DNA of 46,804 nucleotides from Chrysochromulina tobinii (Eukaryota > Haptophyta > Prymnesiales > Chrysochromulinaceae), in NCBI GenBank assembly GCA_001275005.1, contig JWZX01003358.1, positions 1 to 46,804 on the forward strand. The letters run 5' to 3'. Under the pieces are notes generated by a model. It was given only the letters and a program-made list of their open reading frames with translations. It made no database searches and was not told where the DNA came from. Made by a program: the position numbers and the translations under genes. The first letter of the stretch is position 1. Each line of letters begins with the position of its first letter. Shown here in pieces: positions 10,628 to 21,299 of the stretch.

Positions 10628-11863
10628 ATGTCCCATGACTCATCACGAACTTGGAGCCTCCTCGTGCACGCTGGCGCTGGCGAGCATTCGCGTGCCTCCG
10701 ATCGCGTTGAGGCGTATTGCAATGCCATGCGAGAGGCGTGCGATGCTGGCCGCGCTGCGCTCCTTGCGACCGATGGTGGCGCGATGGCCGCATGTGTGGC
10801 AGCGGTGGCATGCATGGAGGATGATGCAACGTGCAACGCGGGCCTGGGTTCGAATCTAACGGAGGACGGCACGGTCGAGTGTGATGCCTGCGTAATGGAC
10901 GGGGCCGAGGGCAGCAGCGGCGCTTGCGGCGCGGTCGCCGGTATACGCAACCCAGTACGGCTTGCAAGGGCGCTGCTCGACGCGCAGGCCTCGGGCGAGC
11001 TGACGCTCGGACGAGTACACCCGATGCTCCTCGTGGGCGAAGGCGCGCGTAAGTGGGCACAGGCGCACCCGGACGTCGATCTGGTCGAGCCAATATCGCT
11101 CGTCACTCCGCGAGCACGCGCGCAATGGAATGAGTATATGGTGTGGCTCCGAGAGGCCGAGGCTGAAGCGGAGGTCAAAGTCGAGGCGAAGGCAACGGTG
11201 GCGACCAGCAGTTCGACGGGCGGTGGCAAGCGCGAACGTGACTCGTCGGATGCCAGACTCGCTGAGTCGCTTCACGACACAGTGGGTGCGGTGTGCTGTG
11301 ACGGTACACACGTGGCTGCCGCGGTGAGCAGCGGCGGCATCTGGCTCAAGCACAGCGGGCGCGTTGGCGAGGCTGCAGTGTTTGGTGCGGGCTGCTGGGC
11401 GTGCGATGCGAGCGGCCACGGGGACGACGCGAGTGTCGCCACCTCAGTGAGCGGTGTCGGAGAACAAGTGATGCGGCGCCTGCTCGCGCGGGCGTCTTGC
11501 GAGGCACTGCGCCGCGGTTCGGATGGGCCGCCAGGGCGGCTCGCTAGTCTGGAGGCACTGAGCTCGGTGCTGCTGGACACCCCGCACGCCGACGGCCGTG
11601 CGAACGGATCGAGCACCATCTCAGCTGGCGTGATTGCGGTCCGGTGCGCGCCGTCGCGGGCGTCGGCGGCGCTGGATGCGATTCCCACTCACGAACTCCT
11701 CGTCGCGCACACCACGCCGTCGTTTGCAGTGGGCTTCGTCTCATCTGCCTTTGCTGTTGGGCGCCGCCCGTCGACGTACATCTCACGACGTCCGGAAGGC
11801 AGTTTGTCGAGCCCCACGGTGTTGCAGGTCGGCGCGTCACTATCATTTCACCCAAAGGAGTAG
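10628..11863 (+). CDS. TASP1: Threonine aspartase (taspase-1-like) Ntn hydrolase
   Basis: 411 residues from the ATG at 10628, giving MSHDSS; a longer open frame from 10238 overlaps the EFL1 coding strand and is not used. The family is N-terminal-nucleophile hydrolases related to isoaspartyl peptidase/asparaginase, activated by self-cleavage. Seen: N-terminal VHAGAGEHS, the CNAGLGSNLTEDGTVECDA block (about residues 75-93), and the self-cleavage site with nucleophile Thr218 in HDTVGAV (codon at 11279), followed by AAAVSSGGIWLKHSGRVGEA and a GAGCWA block. The longer loop before the nucleophile and the AVSSGG...KHPGRVG-type block point to taspase 1 rather than a plain asparaginase. Animal taspase 1 cuts after Asp in MLL and TFIIA; the substrate here is unknown. 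Confidence 0.88.
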   Translation: MSHDSSRTWSLLVHAGAGEHSRASDRVEAYCNAMREACDAGRAALLATDGGAMAACVAAVACMEDDATCNAGLGSNLTEDGTVECDACVMDGAEGSSGACGAVAGIRNPVRLARALLDAQASGELTLGRVHPMLLVGEGARKWAQAHPDVDLVEPISLVTPRARAQWNEYMVWLREAEAEAEVKVEAKATVATSSSTGGGKRERDSSDARLAESLHDTVGAVCCDGTHVAAAVSSGGIWLKHSGRVGEAAVFGAGCWACDASGHGDDASVATSVSGVGEQVMRRLLARASCEALRRGSDGPPGRLASLEALSSVLLDTPHADGRANGSSTISAGVIAVRCAPSRASAALDAIPTHELLVAHTTPSFAVGFVSSAFAVGRRPSTYISRRPEGSLSSPTVLQVGASLSFHPKE

Positions 11864-12188
11864 GGGGAGGTATGCTTTCTGGATTTTTCTGGATTCACAC
11901 ACAGTACACACAGACTATCCCCACCACCTGATTTGAACTGCGAGATCTGTACAACTCGGATGTGCGAACTAGATACTTGTGAAAACAAGGCTCAAGCGTG
12001 ACTCAAACGCGAAACGGACATGTTCGTATCACGCCGCTATGGGACCGCCTGCGAGACGGACGCCCTCATTGTGCCTCGTAGTACCGGTACCGGTGTCCCG
12101 GCTCCCCCCGGTGTCTTTTTACCGGTAACGTAGGGCGCCAAACTAATTCACAGAGGGTCGGGGGAGACGTGACCACACAACTTTCCTT
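11864..12188. other. Intergenic with ACCGGTA repeats upstream of tRNA ligase
   Basis: Includes the overlapping words AGTACCGGTACCGGTG (12082-12097) and TTACCGGTAAC (12119-12129), 60-105 bp before the tRNA ligase ATG. No gene seen. Confidence 0.5.
12083..12129. promoter_or_regulatory. ACCGGTA motif cluster upstream of tRNA ligase
   Basis: Three copies of ACCGGT lie within 50 bp, of which GTACCGGTAC is palindromic. The same core is found at 6897-6908 and 19263-19271. Candidate binding site only. Confidence 0.35.
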
Positions 12189-14144
12189 ATGCTGCTCGGC
12201 ACTCCTCGGCTCAAGGCGCACTTCTTCCCCAAGTTCGACAATCAATCGGAGGGTGCAAGACTCAAGCACGACCCCAATTGTGTCGATGCCAAGTGCCTCG
12301 CCGTCACCAAGAAGCACAGTGGTCACCTCGTCATGGCGCCGCCCTTTTACTCAAAGAACGGCTGCGCAAACCGCTACTCACGCATGGGAGCCCTCCTTCT
12401 GCGCGCGCATTTTGTGGCCGTCTTCCCGGGTGCCGGTGACGAACGTTTCGCCGCCTGGTGGGCGCACGCCGAGGAGAACGGCCTGTGCTACTCGTTCGAG
12501 TGCGTCGTTCCCCGGATCCTGGGAGACCATGGCGCGACGCCCGAGGCTGCCTACATGGTGCTCACGTGCATCTCGCACACGGGCTCGGGCGGCACTTTCC
12601 TCTCGCCCGCACAGCTGCTCAAGCTCGCCACCGTCTGGCGGCTGCCCGTCAACGAGGTCACCTTTGTGCCATGGGCGCACGCGGGCGCCGTCGAGGACGC
12701 GCTGCACGCGGCACGCTGGACGATGCTCGACGCGGACGCGTCGGCGCTGCTAGCGGGGCAGGGCGTGCAGCAGCGCTTCCTCTCGCACGGTGAGACCCAG
12801 GGAAGCGTGCTCGAGGGATTCGTTCTCATGGCACTCGACGCGTCCACAGAGGAGCTCGCGCCGCTCGTGGCAGAATACTACGCGGCCACAGCGGGCGCTC
12901 GCGCGGCGGCGCTCGCGACGGCGCTCGAGTGGGGCGGCGCTTGTGTACGACGTGAGCCATGGGTTCTCGAGCTTCTCGACACCCCGATGACTGGACGCGA
13001 GCCCGAGCACATCGAGGGTACAGGTCAGCGAGGCCGCGGCGCAGGTCAGCAGGCGGTGTGGGTGTCCGCTTGCGAAGGCGATGAGTCCTCGCCGCTGTGC
13101 GCCCTCTTCCGCCGGCTCCAGGCAGTGTACGCGCACCGCGTCACGCTCAAGGCGTACAATTACAACGGCTACCGCCAGCTGCAAGTCGACGTAGGTGACG
13201 ACCAGATCTTCTTTGGATGGAAGATGCACATCGCACTTGGGGGCGTAGCGCCGCTCTACCGGGGCATGGTAGTGCAATACGACGGCTTCGAGCCCCCGCC
13301 TCTCGATGTGGTGATGGCCACGGCGGACGCGCATGCGTGGGGAGCGGACGTTGCGTTGAGCAAGGCAGTGCCGCCGACCTCGCTGCCAGGCGCGCGCGTG
13401 CTCGGCATCGCCAAGCTCAAGTGCCTCAACTATCTCATGCGCACTTTCGGAGTCCGCAACGTGTTGCCGATGCTGATTGACCGTGGAGCGGCCGCGTACG
13501 TGGCGGCGACCGAGCGCTTCCTCAAGATCTGGGGCGTGCCGACCGAGCACCACGAGCGCCTGCGCACCACCTTCTCCCAATGGGCGCGTGAGGTGGCTCT
13601 CCTCGGTGAGGGTGAGCGGCGCACGCTTCACAATGGCGAGTACCTCGAGTTGCTCGAACCATTTCTGAGGGGCGAGCGGCGCTCGGCGGCCGCGGCATCC
13701 TTTGGGCTCGAGAGATTCCTACTGCTCATCGTCAACCTGACTGGCGCCGCGCTCCCGCCGGAAATAGCCCGTGACTACGCGCCCGGTATGACGCCCTGCC
13801 GGATGCATGACGCGCAACAGCTCGCGCGCGCCGGTAGCGTGATGGTGCTCGAGCAGCCACCGAGCGGGCGGCAGTTCCAGGCGGCTGCGGGGACGCCGAC
13901 GCTCGTGCTGCTCTTTCCGCCACGCGCCGACGCCGAGACCAAATGGCACAAGATGTTGGCTGCGTGTGAGTCGCTCGTCATGCGTTTCCCAGAGCTGGTT
14001 GGGAGGGTCCTCGTCGCTCCCAGCGCCGACGAGTGGCGCGTGGCGGTGCAGGCGATGGCCGCGGCGCTGCCGCCGTCGCCATCTGAGATGCTCGCGGCAC
14101 ACATGGCCGCCGCTGTCGCTGCCGCGCAAGGCAGTGGCAGTGGA

Positions 14145-14182
<38 letters not shown>

Positions 14183-15359
14183 CGCTGCCGTCGCTGGCGC
14201 GCCGGCCGCGCCCGCTCCGCTGCCCGAGAGACTGATCCGCACGGTCGTCGTGCTGCTTGCGCTGCCGCCGGGCGGGGGCAAGAGCACCTTTTACGACGCG
14301 CTGCGCCGGGCAGGCGCGGCGGTTGCCTCGTCGGACGACGAGAGGGTGCGTGGGGGCAAGTTCGACTCTGTGCTCGCCTCGTTGCTTCAGAAGCATGAGC
14401 TAGTAGGGTACGACAAGAATGTGCCCAACGCCGACGGGCTCGCGAAGTTCTTCAAGGTACTCGGCTCGGTGGAAAACGAGCACCGGATTGCGGTGCGCGT
14501 GATTCCGGTCGTGCCCGCCTACCTCGACCACGATATCGCGTGGGCGCGCGTGGGGGCGCGCACCGCCTCGCACCACGCACTCAACATCCATACGATCGCG
14601 GGCGGCGAGAGCGAGGCATACAACGTGTTCAAGAACATCTTCTTCGACGCGTGCACCGCCTTCCAACCACAGGCGGCGCAGCTGCCCGGTGCAATCGTGT
14701 CGGACGCCTTCTGGGTGAGTATGGAGGCTACCCATGCGCTCGCAGCGCACGTGTGCGAGCAAGTGCCGCTGGCGACTCCGCTCGCGACCCTTCAAAGCTT
14801 TGTTGAGGGTGCTGCCATCGACGCCTCCGCCGGCGGCGGCAGCGGCGGCGGCGGCGGCGGCGGCGCGTGGGCATGTGCCGAGATCCCGGCGACCAAGCTG
14901 CATGTCACGCTCGTGCCGCCCGCAGGAGCCTTCGCGCATGATCGTGATGCTGAGCGTGAACGGGCGGCCGCGCTCCGCCGCCTCCGACCCCTCGCCAACA
15001 AGGGTGTCTGCGTGCACGTGCAGCGCTACATCCTGGCCAAGGCGAAGCCATTCGCAGCTGACCTGCCCTCGGCACGGGCCGGTGAGAAGCGCAGCGGCCC
15101 AGGCAGCACCACCGAGCGGCGCGTCGCCTTTTGGGAGGTGAGCGCAATCGATGGGCTTCCAGCGGCGCTCCAGTTCAAACTCCAGCAGGAGATCTACCAC
15201 GTGACTGACACGGCGTCGCTCGTCGGGTGCGCGCCGCGCGACGCGGCGGAGGTGCTCCGCGCCCTTCGCAGTGGGGATCTCTCTCCCGAGTGGGACGTGA
15301 CGAGCATCGGCCCGACGACGCCGGCCGAAGTCTTCGCGCAGGTGCGTATCGTGTCATAA
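12189..15359 (+). CDS. RNL/RLG1: Plant/fungal-type tRNA ligase (ligase, kinase, cyclic phosphodiesterase)
   Basis: 1056 residues. It joins tRNA exons after intron excision by the heal-and-seal route, and in plants and fungi also splices HAC1/bZIP60-type mRNA. The N-terminal adenylyltransferase domain has FFPKFDN (about residue 12) and the KHSG nucleotidyl-lysine motif with K42, then SFECVVPRILGDHG, closely like plant tRNA ligases. A poly-Ala linker (14144-14200) leads to a P-loop kinase with LPPGGGKST (K698). The C-terminal 2H phosphodiesterase has two H-V-T motifs (H905, H1004). The domain order and length fit the plant enzyme, though about 100 poorly conserved residues found before the FYPKF motif in plants are absent. 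The frame upstream is closed by a stop at 12144 with no earlier ATG; a 5' exon cannot be excluded. Confidence 0.92.
14144..14200 (+). repeat. GCC repeat coding poly-alanine linker
   Basis: A near-pure (GCC)n run codes about a dozen alanines between the ligase and kinase domains of the tRNA ligase; a likely flexible, slippage-prone linker. Confidence 0.85.
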
Positions 15360-15499
15360 TCGGTGTCTTGAGTAACGCGGAGTAAAATGAAACAGTGCAG
15401 CTAGAAAGGTTTGCTTGGGCGTGAGCATGTACATGAGGATATGGGAAGCCTCTCGCCTTCACACTATCTCGCCTTCACACTCACGCATTCACGCCTACA

Positions 15500-17101
15500 A
15501 TGGTATCCTTCCTTTTGTGCGCCGACGTTCGGCACACATTGGGTGCGACCGAGTACGCGTGGCTCAGCTATTTGGCCTTTGCAGCAAGACTGCGCACCGA
15601 GCTAGCAGTACCTGTCACGGTTATTGTTTCGCCGAGTCTTGGAGGGCTTCAGATGAACATGACAGTGACGGTGACTTCACTCAATGCGCTGGAGCAGGCA
15701 ACGCGGCTAACGATACGCCTCGCGCCGTCGTCGAGTGAGTGCAACCACGAACATAACGACGTCCTTATCACGGATCGCGTCGTCGATCACTCCAGCGGAG
15801 CAGATGTCGAAGTCGTTCCCAAAGTTGCCATTTCACCATACACTACGTCACCGACTGTCCTCCGTGGCTTCCTTGAAGCCATTTGGCGCCATTTGCGCGT
15901 TTTGCGAGACGCACGGGCAGCGCCAGCCACAAGTGGCCGGAAGTTCCCCAATGCACGTCCCGTCGAGGCTCTGCCTCCTCAAGCCCGATCACCCCCGCGG
16001 CCCCGCACCACGAGCGGCCCACCGCTGCGCATCTCGCTGTCGCTCGTGCAGGCGACAGCTGGACCGCTCGCGCACGCTAGCGCCGTGCTGCATGACGAAG
16101 CGTTCGTGGTCATGCGAGCTCTGGAGATCGCTTCTCCGCCAGGCACGCTCGAAAACCGGGCTTCTTGCACGGACGTGGATCACCGTTGCGGCGCGTGGGT
16201 CCAATCCCACACATGGATCAAATCTTCTTTCATCAAAGCCCAAGCCCTCGCAGAGTTCTGCAAGCAATCCTCAATAGTCCAGGCGTGCCCGAACGCGTGC
16301 ATAAGAAAGCCCGCCGGCGCATGCGCGTCGCAATGTGCGTACGTCTTTCTCGGATTAGCCATGGGCGTCTACAGGATCAAGCTCTCGAGGACTCAAAAAG
16401 GCCTTCCACCCCTGCAGCTCCAGGCTGAGAAAGCCTTCGAGCAGCTCGCGAGCAATGTGAGCTGGCTTGTGAATCGGAGTGGGCTGCAATGTGCGAGGCT
16501 GAACGCCGTCTTCGAACCGGACGGCTCAGAGCAGCGAGCCCTCAGCCTGTTCGCGCGGCTTTCGCCCTCGCTCAATGTGACCATCGTCCGCAAGCACTCG
16601 TTTAAGGGCGCGACACACCAATGGCACGAGTTTGCGACTTTTGGCGGCGCTGGTGCACCCACGGCGGAGTTGGTCGAGAACCTTCGCGAGCGGCACGCGT
16701 CCTATACGAGCGCACTGCTGATTCTCCAGTCAGGCTCGTACTGGGCTGATTGGGTGCTCGCCAAGCGTACGGCTGAGGGCCGACCGAGCGTGATCCTCGC
16801 CAATGCCGCCTCTGCGCGGGGCACCGCCCAAACGCGCTCGTGCGGCGGTGCCCAGGGCAGTGCGCCGGGCCCTCAAGGTATCTGGCTTAGGGAGGCGTCT
16901 TGGTCTGCGACGAGTGTGCCTTCGGCTGCGTCGGCATGCGACGAGTGCGTCTTCTTCCGAGGGCATTGTGCGACACGCAACCGCTGGAATCCTCTGATGG
17001 GTAGGGAGATTGGGATGTGCGCGCACCGCTGGCAACAAGGCGTGACGCAGGGCAACCCGACGGGCAAGGGCATCCAAAAGGTGGCGGTCGTCGGTTGTTA
17101 A
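15500..17101 (+). CDS. Unrecognised protein, 533 residues
   Basis: I do not recognise a family. The frame starts with a hydrophobic MVSFLLCADV. The protein is otherwise soluble-looking, fairly Cys-rich (about residues 220-290 and the C-terminal 60), with NxS/T sites (NMTVT, NVSWLVNRS, LNVTIV) that would suit a secreted or lumenal protein. The segment VNRSGLQCARLNAVFEP...LSLFARLSPSLNVTIVRKHSF is the least biased and best candidate for a conserved domain. It lies 140 bp after the tRNA ligase on the same strand. It could be two exons misread as one frame, but I see no obligatory intron. Confidence 0.5.
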   Translation: MVSFLLCADVRHTLGATEYAWLSYLAFAARLRTELAVPVTVIVSPSLGGLQMNMTVTVTSLNALEQATRLTIRLAPSSSECNHEHNDVLITDRVVDHSSGADVEVVPKVAISPYTTSPTVLRGFLEAIWRHLRVLRDARAAPATSGRKFPNARPVEALPPQARSPPRPRTTSGPPLRISLSLVQATAGPLAHASAVLHDEAFVVMRALEIASPPGTLENRASCTDVDHRCGAWVQSHTWIKSSFIKAQALAEFCKQSSIVQACPNACIRKPAGACASQCAYVFLGLAMGVYRIKLSRTQKGLPPLQLQAEKAFEQLASNVSWLVNRSGLQCARLNAVFEPDGSEQRALSLFARLSPSLNVTIVRKHSFKGATHQWHEFATFGGAGAPTAELVENLRERHASYTSALLILQSGSYWADWVLAKRTAEGRPSVILANAASARGTAQTRSCGGAQGSAPGPQGIWLREASWSATSVPSAASACDECVFFRGHCATRNRWNPLMGREIGMCAHRWQQGVTQGNPTGKGIQKVAVVGC

Positions 17102-18093
17102 TTGCCATCGGAGTCGTTGGATGCACGGTGACATCACATTTGTACGATCGCGTCGAGGCGGCGGAAGTCGAGTGCATCCAGCACGGCAAGCACCGTCTCC
17201 ACCGCGTTCGCGCTCATCGTCAGCCCCACGCGCCACGGCCACACGGCGGGGCCGGAAGCGGGGTGTCTGGCGCGGTCGGCCTGTGAGCTGTGCCGGGCCG
17301 TGTATGCCGTGGAGTCGCAGTTCTCCGCGCTGCCGTGCACCCGACCGCACGGGCTCTCCTCTGCTGCATCTCGCACGTCCGATCTCTCCACACTCAGGGA
17401 CACACAGAGTGTCCATCAGTGTCCGCATTCATTGTAGATTGTTTGTCCTGTGCCCCGTATCCATGCCCGTATCACCTATAAGTAACTTAGCCATCAACTG
17501 GCCTACGCTATACCTCACATGGTCCATGCGCTATACGCGGTACTCGGACCTCGCGACGTCGACCGCCCACCGGGTCGGATGAGTCGATACGCGCGCGGGC
17601 GCGTCCACGGGCGCCCACGGGCCCCGGCGCGCGCGCGGGCACGTGTGACGTGACCCGCGCCCGCGGGCCGGGCGCCGCGCCGCGCCCCGCCGCCGAGCAC
17701 GGGCGAGTGGCCCGCCCGCTCTACGCTAGCAACCACGCTGTGACTAGAGCACTTTACTCGCATACTCGGACAGGACAATGGCTCGACACGACACACGACA
17801 CGACACTAAGATCGCGAATTAATCCGGAACATACGGTCGCGTCGCGCGCTGCGGTCCGCGTCCAGGCTTCCTTATAGCGCAGCACGGCACTCTACAGAGC
17901 AATATGTGTACGTATCCGCGATCGTGTGCAACGCGGCCACTCCGATCCGCCACTCCCCGATCCGCGTACTGATACGCGGGTCGCGGCGCGGTCCACTGCG
18001 CACACTGTGCGCAGCGCGGCAGGGCACACCTCCGGCCTCACGCCGCAGACGCAACGACGGCACCCAAAACGCGGTCACTCGCCGGCTGTGCCC
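17102..18093. other. Intergenic, very GC-rich core
   Basis: About 1 kb without a supported gene. 17585-17705 is almost pure G/C with CGCGCG and GGGCGCC words and self-complementary stretches; 17780-17805 repeats ACGACAC words. Strand-specific function not evident. Confidence 0.6.
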
Positions 18094-19116
18094 CTACATC
18101 TCGCCCCGTCCGCGACCATCCGCCGAGAGTGCAAGCAGCTTCCTATCGAGCCATCGGTACCCTGCCTCGTACACAGCAAACATGATAGCGCCCGATGGAG
18201 CGTTGCTTGTGAAGCGCTCCAGAGCCCCGCGCCAAAGACCTCTCCAGCCAGCCGCCTTGATTGTCTCGCGCGTCACGTGCTGCATCGACGGGAACGGGTC
18301 CGCCGCGGTGGCGTACACCTTAGTCTGCATGCGCACCTTAATGCAGTCGAAAGGTGTCGCGAGTACCGCTGTGAGCCCTCCGCCCAGCCCGCCCGCGACC
18401 AGATGCGAGACCGTTGGGTGCTCGGTGACGAGGTCGTTGGCCACCTGCAGCAGAAAGCGGCGTGCTGCCTCGTATATCACAAAGTAGCCAGCCACGTACG
18501 TTGTGATGCCGCCCACTGCCGCCGGGTAGCCCCGCCACACGCCGCGCGCGCCCTCGGCATGCCAAGTAGCCAGGATACGTTCACGGATCGCGGCGGGCGT
18601 TGGCGTAAAGGGCTGCGGCTGTGCCTGGCCCGCGTGGGCAGCGGACGTGCCGGTGCCAACGGCCGAGAGCTGGAGCTGCTGTTCAATTATGTCGAATGGT
18701 GTTCGCAGTGCCACGGACACGAGAATCACCAATGGCCCTCCGAGGAGCGTCTTCATCGAAAAGCCCGCCTGGCTATCCTTACTGCCGCCCGTCTCCTTCT
18801 TGAGGACCTGATAGTACGTGAACGTCGCACCCGCGAGCGGCGCGGACCAAATCAGCCGCGGCGGCAGCCCACGCCACGCCCGTCGGCCATCCTCGCGAAT
18901 CACCGTGAAGAGAGCCGCAGGCAGCGAGCGCGTTTTGAGCGAGGTATCGTACTGAAGCCGCACCTTGAGCAGATCAAAGGGAGACTTGAACGACTCGGCG
19001 GCCACTCGTCCCGCGATGCCCGCAGCCACATGCGGAAGAAGGCTGCCCGACGAGGGCTCGTCGTTGGCATCGCTGCTTGCCATTCGAGTCCGGACGCGTG
19101 CGTTGCTTTCGTTCAT
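18094..19116 (-). CDS. Mitochondrial carrier family (SLC25) protein, substrate unknown
   Basis: 340 residues from the ATG at 19116 (MNESNARV); an ATG at 19083 (MASSDAND) is also possible, while the open frame to 19146 begins with TTG. Three carrier repeats are seen: SPFDLLKVRLQ (about residue 60), TPFDIIEQQLQL (about 155) and TPFDCIKVRMQT (about 260). The repeat-2 signature ends in Glu where Lys/Arg is usual (Px[DE]xx[KR]), which would weaken the matrix salt-bridge network. The final repeat ends with a typical SGAIMFAVYEAGYRWL block. Inner-membrane metabolite exchanger by family; I cannot assign the substrate. A tandem ACTTG motif lies just upstream. Confidence 0.85.
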   Translation of the reverse strand: MNESNARVRTRMASSDANDEPSSGSLLPHVAAGIAGRVAAESFKSPFDLLKVRLQYDTSLKTRSLPAALFTVIREDGRRAWRGLPPRLIWSAPLAGATFTYYQVLKKETGGSKDSQAGFSMKTLLGGPLVILVSVALRTPFDIIEQQLQLSAVGTGTSAAHAGQAQPQPFTPTPAAIRERILATWHAEGARGVWRGYPAAVGGITTYVAGYFVIYEAARRFLLQVANDLVTEHPTVSHLVAGGLGGGLTAVLATPFDCIKVRMQTKVYATAADPFPSMQHVTRETIKAAGWRGLWRGALERFTSNAPSGAIMFAVYEAGYRWLDRKLLALSADGRGRGEM

Positions 19117-19138
19117 GTCAACAGGAATCCAGGCACGG

Positions 19139-19170
19139 CAAGTCAATTCAAGTCAAGGCAAGTCAAGTCC
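19139..19170 (-). promoter_or_regulatory. Tandem ACTTG motif upstream of SLC25 gene
   Basis: Read on the minus strand this is a run of ACTTG words (GGACTTGACTTGCCTTGACT, then GAATTGACTTGCC). It lies 25-55 bp before the ATG at 19116. The same ACTTGACTTGACTTGA array lies in sense orientation about 55 bp before the channel gene at 39073. Candidate core-promoter or 5' leader element. Confidence 0.4.
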
Positions 19171-19422
19171 ATGCGTCCTGCACCTCGTACCATGCTGTCC
19201 AGTACTGTTTACTCCTCAAATGTTGTGACACGCAGACCAATTCTCAGTTCCGCACGTCAAAGTACCGGTAGGAATCGCCCTCGGAGAATTTTGCGGCCCT
19301 CGCGCGTCGCTCCCGGCGCCTCACACAAGCCCGCTGGATTTCTTTTAAGGATTTCTTCCACGCTTCGGTCCGTGCTGACGGCTGCCTGAGTGTATCCCAA
19401 AAGGCTACAGACGAATCTGTCG

Positions 19423-19953
19423 ATGGCCTCAAGGCGGAGCTATGTCCTTTGTTCGGGAAGCAGCCCGCTCGAGGCGAGTGCCTCGGAGTTGGCGCGATGC
19501 ATCTCTCGATTCGCTCAGGTGGAGGATGGCCTCGTCGGCAAGTGGCTAAGCAATCTAGCTGGTGATAGGCTCTTCTGCCGCAAGTCTTCGTCGGCGCTCA
19601 TCCTAGCCAACTGGCACTTTGAGGAGGCCAACCGCGGCCAAGGCAAAGCGACACGTGTGCTCGATCTCCTCGAACGCGACGTGCTCAGCGGAGAGCTCAA
19701 GCAAGTCATGTTCATCGAGGACGTGAGGAACGAGCGTTTCAACGCGTTCTTGACAAGGCGGCCAGGCTGGTCGAGCTGCGCGTCGGAGCCAACCTCAACC
19801 ATAGATGGTGGCATTGTTCGCTACTTGTATCACAATCAGCTTTCTGGCAGCTCACGCGTGTATTCCTACGGGCGTCCGAGTCGCTACACGGTGGGCGCAT
19901 CGGACATCTGCCATGGTGACTCGTTCGTGTACCATGATGTACCTCGTTCGTGA
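19423..19953 (+). CDS. Small GNAT-like N-acetyltransferase-fold protein (tentative)
   Basis: 176 residues from the ATG at 19423; the open frame from 19390 begins with GTG. The central part reads like GNAT motifs A and B: RGQGKATRVLDLLE (an R/QxxGxG/A-type acetyl-CoA loop followed by a helix), then a beta-strand VMFIEDVRNERFNAFLTRRP, where an E-x-V-x-N-x-R-F-x-x-F pattern is common in small GNATs. The rest has no recognisable signature. The final 40 residues are Tyr/Ser-rich. The substrate is unknown. An alternative is a lineage-specific protein with a chance GNAT look. Confidence 0.45.
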   Translation: MASRRSYVLCSGSSPLEASASELARCISRFAQVEDGLVGKWLSNLAGDRLFCRKSSSALILANWHFEEANRGQGKATRVLDLLERDVLSGELKQVMFIEDVRNERFNAFLTRRPGWSSCASEPTSTIDGGIVRYLYHNQLSGSSRVYSYGRPSRYTVGASDICHGDSFVYHDVPRS

Positions 19954-20315
19954 GTTTCTGATATGTGTATCTCTCGAACATTTATTTCGACAGCCGGACA
20001 CAGGTGTGGATTCACACGAACTCGAAAAACATGCTGGTGTCCCGAGTCGGGCTCTCGACGCTGCACGTGCACCGCATCACCTCATGGCACAGCGTAGCCA
20101 TGCAACAGAATGCCTCTCTCCTCGATGCCTTTCGCAGCTGGCAGCAAGAACTCTCAGATAAGCCCAGCACGGGTGCGCCTGGACTGTCCCGAGGAGGTGC
20201 TGTGGGTGGCCCGGGACGCCGTGCAGGTGCCCGTGGGATGCGCTTCGATACGCCTCATCAGCGAGGGCGCATGATCCGATGGAATGCACGCCCCGATATC
20301 CCTCGCCAGCTCCTT

Positions 20316-20580
20316 TTCAAAGATTTGGCCTTTCCGCTCTCAACGCTCCTGTTGGTGGCCAGCGGTGTGCAGAGATGTGCCCCATCTACTTTAGCCCCAT
20401 CTCAGCGCGTCTTTTCAGTGGGCCTCGCATCTCTCATGCTTTCCATGGGCCTCTCGCTTACGCCCGGTGACATCCGGCGCGCTCTACTCTCGCCGCGCTT
20501 CGCACTGCGATGGTGGTGCTGCAAATGTGCAGCACGTCTGCTTTGTTTTGTGGTCTGGCTTCGCTTCGTCTGGCTTTCGG
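20316..20580 (+). pseudogene. Fragment resembling the N-terminus of a bile-acid:sodium symporter (BASS)
   Basis: Within an open frame (19965-20675, no ATG at its start) about 80 residues resemble the first two helices of BASS/SBF transporters: a hydrophobic helix (FPLSTLLLVASG), then VGLASLMLSMGLSLTPGDIR and RALLSPRFAL, matching the family's MLGMGLTLTPEDFRR pattern. The remaining eight or so helices and the family's GTASNV-type block are not found before the stop at 20675 or in the following 600 bp. A truncated copy is the simplest reading; a short intact protein or an unseen splice is possible. Confidence 0.4.
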
Positions 20581-20675
20581 CCATCGGTGCCGCCGCGAGC
20601 GTATTGCCTCGTGGCGACCTACTTGTGAGGAAACCCTCGGCTCAGGACGGTGACATGACAGCCCCGCGGGACTAA

Positions 20676-21299
20676 CCATACCTTGAGACCTCGAGAGACA
20701 CTGTACTACACGTAACACGACTCTTGTACCGTTCTACGCTTCTACCGTACCGTACCAAACCCGGCGGCCGGGGCGCAGCAATCGAAAAAAAAACACACGT
20801 GTTCGCGGTTAGCGTTGGCCGGTCCGCGGTCGAGTCTCGAGTGGGATCAGTGCGCTCAGCTCTCTACCCCCACCACCGATTGCATGTTTCCATTTATGTT
20901 GACTTATATTATATGTTATATGAAAATCTTTGACGTTCGTTTGACGGCATTGAGGCCGAGTAAAGAGCTTGTAACTAACGTTAATGGATACAATACGTCA
21001 CAACTCACTATGTCTGCTCGGTTATTGAACGTTGGCAAACGTGGACATCTTTAACGCCCGGCTTCTCACCGTGGGCGTGGCGCCGTCGCTTACGTCCGCG
21101 GCCTGGGACTTGCGCCCGCGCGTATTGAGCTCAGCATTGAGATGTGACACGCTGTATTGGGCCATACCTCCCAGCCGCCGGCCTCCAAATCCGCGTTCGC
21201 CATTCCATCGCTCAGGTTCGGGGTCTCGATTCGGGGGTGGGGTGGAGGTTGCCGCTCAGGGTGCACGCCACTTGCCCCAGCTCTCTCAGCGGGTGTAAC
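20676..21299. other. Intergenic between BASS fragment and GT8 gene
   Basis: Contains CCGTACCGTACC (about 20744), an A9 run (20786-20794) and an AT-rich stretch (20895-20935). No gene or further BASS helices seen. Confidence 0.6.

Noticed and set aside
12750-13631. 293-codon minus-strand frame
   Set aside because: Antisense to the tRNA ligase; composition typical of a GC shadow frame.
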